This document shows positions 36,272 to 47,659 of a stretch of DNA of 64,000 nucleotides, one piece after another. Under the pieces are notes generated by a model, which did not search any database, was not told the DNA's origin, and saw only the letters and a program-made list of their open reading frames with translations. Source of the DNA: Entomortierella parvispora (lineage: Eukaryota > Mortierellomycota > Mortierellomycetes > Mortierellales > Mortierellaceae). The number at the start of each line of letters is the position of its first letter. The stretch's first letter is position 1. The position numbers were made by a program, and so were the translations under genes. The stretch covers positions 1,603,263-1,667,262 of the forward strand of contig OY752148.1 of assembly GCA_963573315.1 (NCBI GenBank), written 5' to 3'.

Positions 36272-37847
36272 TCAAAAACGTCTCTCATGTCCGCAACATC
36301 TTGCATCTTGTCCCGGTAATTCATTTGCACCTGTTTCTGTCTTTCGAAATTTTCTCACCTGTTGAGCCGATGATGCCTCTTCCGGTGGCATACCAGATCC
36401 CAAGTTTGCCCCCCGAATGGCTTCCAGGAAGTTGCATCTTTTCCTGTATGGAGTGTCCGAAGTAGCCAGAGGGTGTTTGATCTCAGGATTATCGAGCAAA
36501 GGTTCTTTCGCGATTGCTTCGAGTAATGCCACGCCTTGGTGCAGTCCAAACTTGCAGTGCACGATCTTGCCGGGCTCAAGCCAGAAAAAATGCCATCTTT
36601 CATTCAGGTCTGTGAGAAGCATCACAGGGCGGTACGATGACGACAGGCCTGCCGAAAGAAGCTTCACAGCAGCCTGTATGGAGTCCTTTGCTTCAACTTT
36701 CTTTCTCAACTCAATTCCAACCTGTAGTCCACCGCCGTAGTTAAAAGTGTCGGCGTAGACCTTCGGCATGAGAGCCATATCGGTGGTTCCTTTGAGAAAA
36801 TACCTTGTACTGGCCATGTTTGTATCGAGGAGGTCGCTGGCCTGCAAAGCGCGGAAAAAAACGATGTTCCTTGGACGATGGATGTTGTCGTTCAGCCATT
36901 TTTCGTAATGGACCACTTGGGAGTCTTCTTTTCCATGACCCCAGGTGAAAGGTTTGATCTGTCCGTTCCTTCGAGGGGCAGCAAATTCTGTAGAGGATAA
37001 CTTAAGATTGTGCTCGTCCATAACCTCTCCAAATTGCGCTTCAGTGATCCTTGAGAATAAAAGTTCGCTCTTTGTGTCTCTCATTTCTGCATTCATGAAA
37101 AGAGACGGATCGATCAATATCCCGTACGATGACAACAATCACTTCACAACGGAGGGATCCTACCCGCCAGTGCTTTATCCAACTTTTCCGCAAACTTTTC
37201 CGTAAACTTTTCCGCAAACTTTTCCGTAAACTTTTCTGCAAACTTTTCTGCAAATTCAGCCATCATTTTCCTCTGTGTCGCAGTCTGGGCTTCCAAAAAT
37301 TCTTCGAAAGAGCGCTTTTTGCCTGAGGCCAGATCTAACAGAGTACATAATGATAATGAGATTTAGTCTCAGGACTAGATGACATAAAAGCCTTTGACAG
37401 ACAGGCTCATTCGAATAAGAAACCATTGCCAGTTGGTGCCAGAATGCACGGACCATGGTGGCCAGAAGGCAGATGTCTTCTTTTGTCTTTAGAAAGCTAC
37501 TCCGCCTTCAGGCCACTGGCTGAACTCCCCTGGGGCATACCTTCTTTGGGTAGCTCGACAATGATGCATGTGGTGTCGTCAGGACTCTCGGGGAACAGCT
37601 TGGAAAGGCTTATTCTTGGATTGTCAAACATTCTCTCGGCTCTTGCATTCTCTTCGTCAGTGGGGATTGTGGCTTGCCAGAGCACTAAGTCCTTGGCTTT
37701 GATTTCTTCTGAAGGAATTGAAATCATATTGATGGCTGTCTTGAGGTCGTCGACATCCGCATCTTTGTCCACAAATTTGACTTTGAAGGCCTTGGACTTG
37801 GGTTCGCCTCTGATGAGACAGAACAGTGAGAGCGTGTTTGTCGCCAT
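36272..37847 (-). CDS. Crinkler (CRN)-type protein B, C-terminus altered by a frameshift
   Basis: Exons 37847-37541, 37334-37164 and 37086-36272 use the same phases as CRN A and give 430 residues. The header is almost identical at its start (LFCLIRGEPKSKAFKVKFVD) but about ten residues shorter. The linker exon holds six copies of a 12-base unit, so it encodes repeated AEKF/TEKF tetrapeptides. The nuclease-fold motifs TTDMALMP and GIELRKKVEA are kept. A 7-base tandem duplication (catcttg at 36297-36310 on the plus strand; once at 30348-30354 in copy A) shifts the frame and replaces the last ~35 residues of the copy A version by a short different tail. It may be a functional variant or an early pseudogene. 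Confidence 0.72.
37181..37252. repeat. 12-bp minisatellite, six units, in CRN B linker exon
   Basis: Six units of aacttttcNgNa (positions 8-12 vary as ccgca, ccgta or ctgca) start at 37181. Being a multiple of three, unit gain or loss keeps the frame and changes the linker helix by one tetrapeptide per unit. Confidence 0.95.
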
Positions 37848-38191
37848 GGTCGCTTTTTTTCACTTTTGTTGGGAACGGAAAAAAAGTGGTGTTACGAATC
37901 CGGCGTGTGTGTTTTTGAAGAAAATGCTCGAGAGATGCAAGATTTTCTGAACCCTGTAAATTGAGTTTGTCAAGGTTCAACCTTTTTAAGATGAAATGCT
38001 CTGGCCATGCACTTTATTATTGCATGCTCGCCATCGTTTCGCGTCATCACTTTAACATCACACCATCAACTGACAACGGAGAAAGAAGAAAAAGCCGACG
38101 TCGCATTCACAGAACTTTTAACAGAGCCTCAGCAAAGAGTAACGGCTACCCCTTCTGCAGAAGGCTCATTACATTCATTCGAACGCGAATC
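37848..38191. promoter_or_regulatory. divergent gap between CRN B and syntaxin gene
   Basis: About 340 bases with no recognised gene. The CRN side has cgctttttttcacttttgttggg. It does not resemble the matching gap upstream of CRN A beyond the first few bases, so the duplication ends near the start codon. Confidence 0.4.
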
Positions 38192-39972
38192 ATGCCGGAC
38201 CTTACCCAAGTCTTCCGGTCCACTGTCCAGGACTTGAGCCAAACATCGGGATCCTTCTCAGGACTTTCAAGTCCCAAAGACACGGCCCCAAACAGACCTT
38301 CCAACAAACAGGCGGACCCTTGGTTGAAAGAGGCTCACCAAATCGTACGTTGTTAAAGCCTTGCTCGAGAGGATCCTGTTTTTTTTTATCTCTTAGCCTC
38401 TGTAGACCTTGGAACTAACCAGAGGGAGCGAGGACTTCTATTTTTGCGATAGTCAAGGACCATGGCAGACTTGAGGGCTTTTATCATTACGACCCGACCT
38501 GCATATCTGAACTTGACTCGCGGGTCTGGAGGCTTGTCTGGATCGATGAGAACACCACGGCGATCCGATTCAACCTCCAAGGGCTCTTCGTCATCCACCC
38601 CCACATCGGCATCTTCAAAAGCTCTTCGTGAACTGCTAGAGACTGTGTCCACTTTGACAACTCTGTCGGACAAGGATCGGGATAGCATCGATACCCAGGC
38701 GAAAGTCATGATGCAGCAGATCAAGGGTGCAATTGAGGAGCTCGAAGCATTGGAACAGGAACGCAGGAGGCGGCCACAAATAGAGAAAAGTGGAGGGAAT
38801 GCGGCTGTGGCGGGGTTCAATCAACTTTTGGCCGCGGCGAATATGGGATCAGCGATGGGACCGGTAGATAATTTGGCGCAGCATCGTCAAGGGGTGACCC
38901 TTTACTTGAATGAACGGTTGGCGAGTCTGGCGACTTTACACAAGGATCAATATGAAACCAGGATAGCCCGCGAGATGGAAAAGCGTGAGAGGTATGAAAG
39001 GGAAGGATATATTGAGATTGACCAAGGAAACATTATTTTCTGTTTGAGTGGACGGACTGTGTCACTGAGTACTTAAACTTTGTGATTTTTACATCTCCTT
39101 AGCTCGCTGTTCAAAGCGCTACCGAAACCAAAGTCAGGAGCTATTGGATTCGGGCTGCAGCGCGTTGATTCCAATGCATCGCTCGCTTCGTCATCATCAG
39201 GGATGTACAGACGCAATAACCCTAGATCGGCCTTGGATGACTTGAACTCTGGACAGCCCAGTCGAATGAACACTTCGTCTCCAACTCCCTCATTTGGCGG
39301 TTCATCTTCAACAGCAGGGACCATTGGGTCCAGTCGGGTCGACCCTTCTACTGGCGTCTCGTCCTCTCAATACTATCATCAGCAAGATTATGGAAACGGG
39401 GGAGGATTTGTGGATACAGAAGAGGACTTTGAACAGAGTTTGACGGCTCAAGAAAGACAAATGCTAGAGATGGAGAATGTGGATATTGTGCAGAAGCTGG
39501 AGACAGAGTTGAACCAAGTTCGGTAGGTCGAGATTGCTCTTTTCAGAACCCGTTCAATAAGATGAACTGACAGAGGCTATGACAAGGAGTCAGTAACGAA
39601 AAGTATCTTGACTCTAACAACATGGTTATTTTTTTGATAGACAATTGGAGTCATCCATGTTGGAACTGTCATCATTGCATTCGACGATCCAGGAGCATCT
39701 TGAAATACAAACAGCCCAAACGAACCGGCTGCATGAAGAAGCTCAGACCGCAACCAATTTCATCGACGCCGGTAATGACCAACTGCTAAAGGCTGGAAAA
39801 CGGAACAATAGCACACGCAAGTGGATCCTATTCTTTTTGATCCTCGCTAGGTAAGAGGGTGTTCGCGTGTAGAAAAATGGTGTTCTCATGTTTCCTCCTA
39901 ACAAGACGGTGAACCTCTACCTTTTTTTTCCAAAATAGTTTTGTACTTTTGTTCTTGGATTGGTACGACTAG
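38192..39972 (+). CDS. UFE1: ER SNARE, syntaxin 18/Ufe1 family
   Basis: Exons 38192-38344, 38453-38991, 39103-39522, 39641-39850 and 39939-39972 give 451 residues. The N-terminus MPDLTQVFRSTVQDL and the segment around TMADLRAFIITTRPAYLNL match the helical N-terminal domain of syntaxin 18. A Ser/Pro-rich linker follows. Then the SNARE motif runs from ERQMLEMENVDIVQKLETEL to NFIDAGNDQLLKAGKRN, and a tail anchor (WILFFLILASFVLLFLDWYD) ends the protein. The anchor is assembled across the last intron. The protein mediates retrograde Golgi-to-ER vesicle fusion. The last exon is only 34 nt. The length exceeds the yeast and human proteins because of the Ser-rich insert. Confidence 0.88.
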
Positions 39973-40269
39973 ACAGGATCAGCATTGCGAATCGTCACCC
40001 ACCACGTTATTTGCGACAGTTTTTTTATGACACCCTACCATACTTTCAAAAATATCATTCGCGTCTTAATGCATTCCGCATCTTGTCGGTACGGGATACA
40101 AAAATAAAAATCCTCGAGGGTTCGTTGAGAATTAAAAGGATTCGCAATTTGATTTCCGTTTGACAAGAAATACGACAATTCACAAGTCACAATTCAAGGA
40201 GGCCTAACCTTACCCCCATTCATCTCAACCATGCCATTCTCATTTTTCATTTCGATCTCGCCTTTCGAA

Positions 40270-41423
40270 ATGTCAACGACCCCTCGAACAATCGACCTTC
40301 CACCAGAAATCTTGCAACATATTTCTCGCTATCTATCCCAGCCTGACCGTACCGTTAGTGCCCGAGTGTGCAAGACCTGGAACCAATGGATCACCCCCAC
40401 CCTCTGGCACACGGTTGACCTCACAGAAGCAAACCAGGGGTCCGCGGCTGCCTTCTTCCGGTTCAAGCACCTCTTCGGTGATCTTGCTGCTCAAGGCAAC
40501 AGTAACAATAATGCAACTTCTGGAATACTGACTTTTAGAGAAGCAGCTGCCAAGAGAGCGCGTCAAGGATTCCTTCGCAATTTAAGCTTTATCCGGGTCC
40601 TGAGAATCCAGTACGCAGACCATTGGTTCCTGTTTTTCGATCCCAACACAGGTTCAAGGCAAGCCTATAAACTGAATCTCCAGGAGCTCTCAGCCGAGCT
40701 AAAAGGACTCAAGTTTCTCAACACGGTCAATTATCTCGTGCTGTTGCTATCGCACTCCAGCCAATTGAGGAAATTATCCCTTCAAATGGAGAACCTTCAC
40801 CCCGCACATCGAGAGCGACTGTTTGCTGCGTTGCCAAAGAGCCTTGAAACCCTGACACTTGTCTTCCAACAAGACGATATCTATGATGAAGAGCTGTCGG
40901 TAGAGGATACCGAAGCAAGACTTTACTCCATGGCAAAGTTATCGACAACAGGAGACCTCCAACACTTGAAAGTCTTGTCCATTACAGGGTTGCACACGGA
41001 CACAGATACCTTTTTGGCCCTTTTCAAACGCTGCCCTGCCTTGGAGGATCTGAACCTGATTGGCCATGGCAGGTTTCGACGGAAAGCCGCGAATCCGCTC
41101 AAAAACGCCTCTTCGCCCAGCTTGGCTGTCCCACCAAGGTTCAGGAGCTCAGGATGAGGCGTGGCTGTATTGGAAGAAGACCTTATATTGAGGATCATGA
41201 GCTCCGCGATGTCAAGCGACAGCTGAAGAGCGATTATTACGACAAAGAAGATGTCCAGCTAGGGAAACAGTACCCGTACCTGTCGATGGCCGTTGAAGGA
41301 TCTGAAGTGGTTGCACAGACTGCATCTTCAGGAAATGAGCACGCAAGTGGAAGTAAAATTGGGGTGAAGGAAAACTGGCCCCTTTATATAAATGATTCTC
41401 GAGATATTTTCTGGAACTCATAG
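40270..41423 (+). pseudogene. F-box/LRR-type protein gene with a frameshift
   Basis: From 40270 (an upstream in-frame ATG at 40231 is possible) the frame encodes an F-box (LPPEILQHISRYLSQPD, then VCKTWNQWITPTLW) and leucine-rich repeat-like segments (LRKLSLQMENLHP, LKVLSITGLHTDTD, LEDLNLIGHG). Near 41065-41085 the sense shifts by one frame: the original frame ends at 41155-41157, while frame 3 continues with AQKRLFAQLGCPTKVQELRM to a TAG at 41421-41423. A third-frame acidic piece (41447-41607, EDLDEDDGCYEDCYEEDRFD) may be a further remnant. No intron explains the change. F-box proteins select targets for SCF ubiquitin ligase. Recent pseudogene or assembly error are the two readings. Confidence 0.6.
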
Positions 41424-43779
41424 AGGACACGAGGCAGGGAGGTAGGCGAATTCGTTAATGACCTCAGCCTGATGGAGGACTTGGATGAGGACGATGGCTG
41501 CTACGAAGACTGTTATGAAGAGGATCGTTTCGACTGGTGGTATTTTGTTTCTCAAAGAATTAAAGAAAGATGGTGTTGCCATCTATATGGAAGGGGAGAT
41601 TCTGTCTCTTTCCTCTTGTGAGGTGTACCTAAAAAGTCTTGATGCCATTGCCAGAGGACTCTTTTAAGGTTGATGTGTATGAGGAAAACATGGAGGCCCA
41701 AGGTACCATTTTTTTGCCCCTACTCGATCCGCTTCACCATGGACACCCAAATGGGGGTGGGGTGGACTGCGAACGTGTTTTGACAGTGTTTTTCGTTCCT
41801 GCGGTCGACTGATTAGAATAGCTCCGAGATCGCTTTGGACTTTGCGTGCCAAGAGTGATGGCGCTAGAAAAGAGTATCGGGATGAGGAGTGAGAATCCCT
41901 AAAGGATTTGGTTTACTCCACAGGGAGGAAGCGTGGACGACGATGCTTACCAGAGAACAAATCGGAGGACTCTGTGATTGATTGGCATCATCGTTGAAGC
42001 TGGAAGATATAAGGTGTGGTAGGAAAAGCAAAGGCAGAGAGATAGGAAGAGAAAAGAGAGCGGTTCGGGAGGCAGGCCGGGAAGTGATTGGAGGACTTGC
42101 TCATATCTTGCCTTTTATGAGTTCGGAATAGCCTCCGAAGTTGCACATGGACGGGTACTCAGGCGACAGGGGGCTAGATGAAGTGTGCAATGGAAAGTTG
42201 TTGTCCTTTTGTTGTCGGTCTCTTTCCTTTTCCAGTCTTGAACTCGCCACGCGATGACGGCGCGTGTTCAGAGCCTGTTTTTTCTTCAGCCACTCAAATC
42301 ACAAAAGGTCTTCAAAGAGGCATGGGCAAGGGAAATTTGCCAACGTTTGGCTATCTCCCTTGGACGGATTGGATCAGCTGAAGGATCTACTGAGATGGAT
42401 GAAGAAGAATTGGTTTGAATTCGGAAAGAAGTTCGAGAATTCCCTATGAGGATCAAGAGGTCGCCATGTTGGGAACTCCTAGTTGACCACCAAGCACATC
42501 ATACACCCAGAACTTGTTGACTGGTGGTAAACAATAGCCATGTTCTCAATCAATTGTCATAAATTGTGGGTCCTGTCTTTGCCATCATTGTTTCAAATTG
42601 AGTTCTGGTTCCGTGCCTGAGGTGGCGGGTTTGAAAAGTGGCCATCTCACAGCTCTATCTCCCATCATCATTTTTCACATTTCAATTTATTCCTCCTATT
42701 GTCTGCTCGCCTCCACTTCTATTACCTAGTTATCTCGACAGCAGTGACCCAAAGACTGAAAATGGCCCCGCGTATTTTGGGTTTCGATTTCATGATAATC
42801 ATCGTGCTTGCACCGCTTGTTGGCACGCCCACCGGATTGACGTTCGACGTCGACAACCAGCACTGCGTGATGAACTTCGATGTGACATTAAAGACGACCG
42901 TGGTCCTGTTGAGATTCTGGCAACGGTACAGGGGCGCCACTTCTGGGGTGTAGTACAACACGAAGTGTGTGCCCATCCAATGCCAAAAGTGTCGCTCAAC
43001 TGGACTACTTAACAATACTAACAAGTTCTGAACTCAAACTACCGGATTCTCGGTCAAGTCAAGCCTGGGCATCGGGCACACGTATGGAAACTGAGTTGCG
43101 TTCAAAATTGCTGGCCACGTTCATTGTCGTGGTATTGAAAATTCGTCTAGCATATCGGTGGAACTTTGTTACAACGTGGGGACAGACATGAAGATTGCGC
43201 GGACCTAACTAAATAACGTTGTCCCCAGTGTGAGAATGCTGAAATGAAGAACGCGTCCTGACTGCAATTAAGGTTTTGGTGATTCACCCGCTCTCCAGCA
43301 AGGAAAGAATCCTGGACTGCGCGCCGGTGGGGCAGGAAAGTTGAGGAAGGAGAAGAGAAACGAAATGTGGAGGAGACCGAAGAGAGAGGAAAAGGTGGGG
43401 AAGAGAGGCAGGCCAAGGGAAAGCACGGACGAGGGATGGCCGCTATCATTGTGTTCCTCTGCCCGTGGTCGAGATTTCTGCAAGATTTCAAAGGAGAATA
43501 AAAAGTTCGGGCAAGATAGGAAGAGAACGAGTCAGGGACCCAATTCTTGGTCACTCATTTCTAGGTTTGTCTTTGCTTTTTCATGGACGACGAGAAAGAA
43601 GCGGGTGGGGAACAAAGGAATGTGGGGAATGGTCGAGAACAGTGGCGCGATGGCAACGGAGGAGGAGAAGAGAAGAAGGTGGGAGGGAAAGGACACGAAG
43701 GGAAGGCAGAGGATTCGACACATCTCGACCCACACTTCTTTATCCCTTTCTTCCTCCACACAAGAGAACACGAAGAACC
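41424..43779. other. 2.3-kb gene-poor region
   Basis: No gene is firmly recognised. 41447-41607 may be a decayed extension of the F-box gene. 43310-43720 is A/G-rich, then C/T-rich toward the aminotransferase start. One short open frame with a hydrophobic N-terminus is listed separately. Other open frames are short and of low-complexity composition. Confidence 0.4.
42762..42953 (+). CDS. possible small protein with a hydrophobic N-terminus
   Basis: A 63-codon frame starts MAPRILGFDFMIIIVLAPLV, which resembles a signal peptide, and is followed by GTPTGLTFDVDNQHCVMNFD. It could be a small secreted protein or the first exon of a spliced gene, but two overlapping frames of similar length exist and no family is recognised. 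Confidence 0.2.
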   Translation: MAPRILGFDFMIIIVLAPLVGTPTGLTFDVDNQHCVMNFDVTLKTTVVLLRFWQRYRGATSGV

Positions 43780-45697
43780 ATGATCCGCCCCCTCTCCCAC
43801 GTCGCTCGCCGAGTCCTTCCTCGCACGCCTATTTCTTTGTCCACGTTGAAGGCCGCTTCTTCTTTCACTTCTTTCTCCTCTCGCTCCATCCCCTTCCTCA
43901 TCCGCTCCTCTTATTCCACAATGTCCTCCCACAAGCTTTGCATGATCCCTGGTAATGTGTCATTGCATCTCCCTCTGCACCTATCCTCTCCTCTCCTCAT
44001 TCTCTTTTCATCTCATTCATTTCTCTCTACTTCCTTGCATGTCTCCTTGCATGCATGGCTAGTTCTCGCTCGGCATCTACTTGCTATTTTAGAAAGAATT
44101 CCACGCTAACTTTTTTCACGCGCCTCCCAACCAATAGGTCCCATCGAGTTCCACGAGGATGTTCTCCAGGCCATGGCCACCCCCGCGACCTCTCACGTCG
44201 CCCCCAACTTCATCCCTGCTCTTGGCGAGTCCATCGAGCTGCTGCGTCAGATCTTGTTCACCTCTGGCCAGCCCTTCATTATTGCTGGATCCGGCACCCT
44301 CGGCTGGGACATGACTGCCTGCAACTTGATTGAGGCCGGCGAGAATGTCCTCGTCTGCAACTCTGGATACTTTGGTGATCGCTTCGGCGAATGGTAAGTA
44401 CTGTAGCCACATCAATTCACACACAGGGCCATTTCTTCCAGGACAGGAGCAGCGCAAGCAAGCATGGAAGTCGATTGACAATCAGGACCAGTCCAAAAAA
44501 AAGTGGATCTCGCTAGATCGACGCGGGGCGTTTCTCGGAGCGGATCAAAAAAAAAAAAAAAAAAAAAAACTAATTCTCCTGGGTTCTCGGCATTTTTGTG
44601 GAGAAGCTCTCAGGTGTCAGAATCATTCATAATACCCATGATCATGGCCTTTGGGAGTCATCGCAGGGAGACAACGCAGACTATCCAATATGAAAGGCAG
44701 GATGATCAGAGCCGCAAGCGATGACTTGAGCAGACAAATGTTGGGCTTTACAGCACCCTCTCAAAAGAATCGCCCGCAAAAAATTCCCAACCACGGATCG
44801 ATTTTCAACTCACTCTTATTTCTTCCTTTTCTGCCAAACAGCTTGGAGACGTACGGTGCCAAGGTCACCCATCTTCGCGTCCCCATCGGAGAGTCCCCCA
44901 AGTTGGCCGCCGTCGCCGCTGCCTTGAAGAGCAAGAAGTTCAAGGCCATTACCATCACCCACGTCGACACCTCCACCGGAGTTCTTTCCGACATCAAGGG
45001 AATTGCTGATGTCGTCCGCAAGGAGTCTCCCGAGACCCTCGTCATTGTCGATGGTGTTTGCTCGGTCGGTTCAGAAGAGATTCGAATGGACGCTTGGGGT
45101 ATTGATGTCGTTATTACTGCCTCCCAGAAGGCTTTGGGTGCTCCCCCTGGACTTTGTGTCATGGGTGTCTCTGAACGTGCCATCCATGTCTTCAAGAACA
45201 GAAAGACCCCTGTTGCCAACTACTACGCCAACTGGACCCGCTGGTTGCCCATTATGAATGCCTACGAGGCCCGTAAGCCCTCCTACTTTGCCACCCCTGC
45301 TGTCCAGAACGTCTTTGCTCTCCATGTCTCGCTCCAGCAGATTGTTGCCCAGGGTATTGAGAAACGTTTCGCTGTTCACAAGGAGGCCTCTGCCAAGGCC
45401 AAGAAGTTCATCCATGACCTCGGTTTGACTTTGGTCCCTACCTCGATCGATCACGCTGCCAACGGCATGTCTGCTGTGTACTACCCAGAAGGTGTCGCTG
45501 CCACGGACTTGTTGCCCAAGTTGGCTGCACACGGCATCGTTGCTGCTGGTGGTCTCCACGTCGAGATTGCCCCCAAGTACTTCCGTATTGGACACATGGG
45601 CATCTCTGTCACCGAGCCTGAGCGTGGCCACTTGGATGCTACTTTGAATGCCCTTAAGACTTCCTTGGCCGAGTGTGGCTATAAGGGCGCTCTGTAA
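43780..45697 (+). CDS. AGX1: alanine-glyoxylate (serine-pyruvate) aminotransferase, class V PLP enzyme
   Basis: Exons 43780-43951, 44138-44393 and 44842-45697 give 427 residues. The enzyme converts glyoxylate and alanine to glycine and pyruvate using pyridoxal phosphate. Visible motifs: the entry segment MIPGPIEFHEDVLQAM, the cofactor loop AGSGTLGWD, the Asp in VDGVCSVGSEEIRMD and the Schiff-base Lys239 in ASQKALGAPPGL. The first 47 residues are basic and Ser/Arg-rich (a mitochondrial presequence). A second in-frame ATG at 43921 (MSSHKLCMIPGP) gives the family's normal start. The C-terminus KGAL is not a standard peroxisomal PTS1. The second intron is 448 nt with an A20-type run. Codon use in exon 3 is strongly biased to C-ending codons, suggesting high expression. 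Confidence 0.95.
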
Positions 45698-45882
45698 ATT
45701 GTTAGAAAATACCCTTTCCTCACTCCCTGGTTCCAACCCCATTGTAATTTATTATTAAAAAGTACGAGAACGAACTCGAAGGGCAATCATGACGATGATC
45801 AGCGCAAAAGATAATTTCGTACCTGAATTCGAGAAAAAGATTTATTGTTTTCTCGGCATGGTGGTATTTACGAGTTTCGTTT

Positions 45883-47659
45883 CTATTCCTTGGGCTGTGG
45901 ATCGGCGATAGCTTCTGCGGTGGCCCTGTTCTTGACCGATTGCATCACACGCTCGCGCAGCAACTTTTCTCGCAGTTCATTCTCCAGTTTCTTTAGGTCC
46001 ACAGATGAAGGACCTTCTGTTGATGCAGTCTCTTTGGGCTTTTCAGGGTTGTTGTATCCGTCTCCATTCTTGACTGGTCCTGTTGACTGACGGTCTTTGG
46101 CAGACGATGATGACGAACGAGGTGGGGGAGTTCTGGTTCTTGATTTAGATCTGCTTCGGGATCGAGCGCTATTCTTTGATGGTGGTGGGCTGTGTTTCCT
46201 CTCTCGGCTTCTAGACCGACTCACAGATGCCCTGCGTCTGCGTTTGGATCGATCGTCATGGCTCTCACGACGGTCACGGCTCCTGTTCCTCTCCCTGCTA
46301 TAATCCCGACCACCACGGTCTCGACCGCTACTACGGCGATCTCGACTGTATTCCCTACTGCGTGTCCAACTACGGCTCCGACTGCGGCTACGTCGACGAC
46401 TGCCTCGATTATAGTCATCTCGACCTGAACGACGGTAGTCACGATGATCTCGGCCTTCATCTCTAGAGAATCGACGACCATTTCTTCCGTTGCTATGGCC
46501 ATTTTCATGGTGCTGACGCCTGCTGTCCCGACCATCTCTGCTCCTTGATCGTTCACGACGAGGGTCTCTTCCATGAGAGCTATCTCCTCCTCGACTCTGT
46601 GCAGTCTATTTGGGGCCGAACAAAAGTTCGAAATTAGAATCGAACGAACAACTCGACTTCTTTTTTTTTACCCTGAGTTTGTTGCATTTTAACAGCAGTG
46701 AATGCTTACTGGTGAATCAAAGGATGCAGATGCTCGGGGTCGATTCAGATCCCGGATCGCCTGTGCCTTTAGACGTACTTCATTTGCAAGCGCACGTTCC
46801 TTGTCTTCCTGTTCTCTGATTTTGGCCAGTTGAGCGGCCTTGTAAGCCTGGGACTCTAACAACTTTGCTTTTTCATCCTCCAAGAATTGCCGGGGGATGC
46901 CTCCATGACTATCCTGTGCACTGAGCAAATGCTTCCATAGTTCCAGTACAAACACCTGAGAGTTCTTGTCCAAGAATCCTTGAAGGTTGATTTGCATTGA
47001 CTTTGGATCGGGTGACTATAGTAATTAAAGATTCGATAGGGAAGGGTCAAATACAGTCCAGAGTCGTCTTCAGAGAATGCAAGGCAAGATACAATGCAAG
47101 AGTCGAAAGGCCATGGCTGGGAGAACACTTACAGGTGCATCCAACATTCCAAAGGCATAGTCAACAACAACATCGTCGTCGAACCCAAGGAGCTCCACAA
47201 CGCGCTTTGACATCCATTCCTTAATAACGTCTTTGTTGACTTTTTTCATGTCTACCTATTTAGCAAAAGAAAAGATGCAACGAAAAGGGATGAGTTTTCT
47301 CATTTCACTCTTGCTGCGTGTCCCATTTGTCGAAGGGCATCAGGGCGGTATTTTTTTTAAAAAAACAGAGAAACCGTTGTCCTGTATCCGTTTCTTCCCA
47401 TCCCCCCATGCACATGCATTTTCAGGGCTGTTTTCTAACCTTCTGGCTGAACTCTGAAGGAAAGTGTAATGATCGGAGCAACTTCTTTTCCTTGTCGCTG
47501 AAGCGGGAATCTTGACCAGCACTTGTTCCCTAATTTGATGAAGACAGGATCGACATTAGAGGACGCGATAGCCTTGGCTTTGATAAGAATGAGCACACCT
47601 TCCCTGAGAACAAGAGCGAAAGGCGCGTCCGGTACCTTGAAGAATCCAGCGTCACCCAT
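45883..47659 (-). CDS. SRRM1: SRRM1-like splicing factor: PWI domain plus RS-rich tail
   Basis: Exons 47659-47636, 47529-47440, 47255-47133, 47015-46710 and 46605-45883 all end between codons and give 421 residues. The first exon encodes only MGDAGFFK, which fits the vertebrate SRRM1 start. A PWI domain follows (SRFSDKEKKLLRSLHF, VNKDVIKEWMSKRVVELLGF, MQINLQGFLDKNSQVF, ELWKHLLSAQDSHGGIP). A Lys/Glu-rich helix and a long Arg/Ser-rich domain come next (SRRRSRSRSRSWTRSREYS). The last 40 residues are charged and helical. PWI proteins bind RNA and act as splicing coactivators in nuclear speckles. It is much shorter than human SRRM1. It is divergent from CTP synthase over 765 bases. Confidence 0.92.

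Larger units (their letters stand above)
35540..37850. repeat. direct repeat copy B carrying the second CRN gene (pairs with 29585-31925)
   Basis: See copy A for shared segments. Copy B differs by an added stretch near 35756-35778 (gcgcacagcctgtagtgac), a shorter first CRN intron, a 12-base tandem array and a 7-base duplication within the coding part. Confidence 0.75.
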
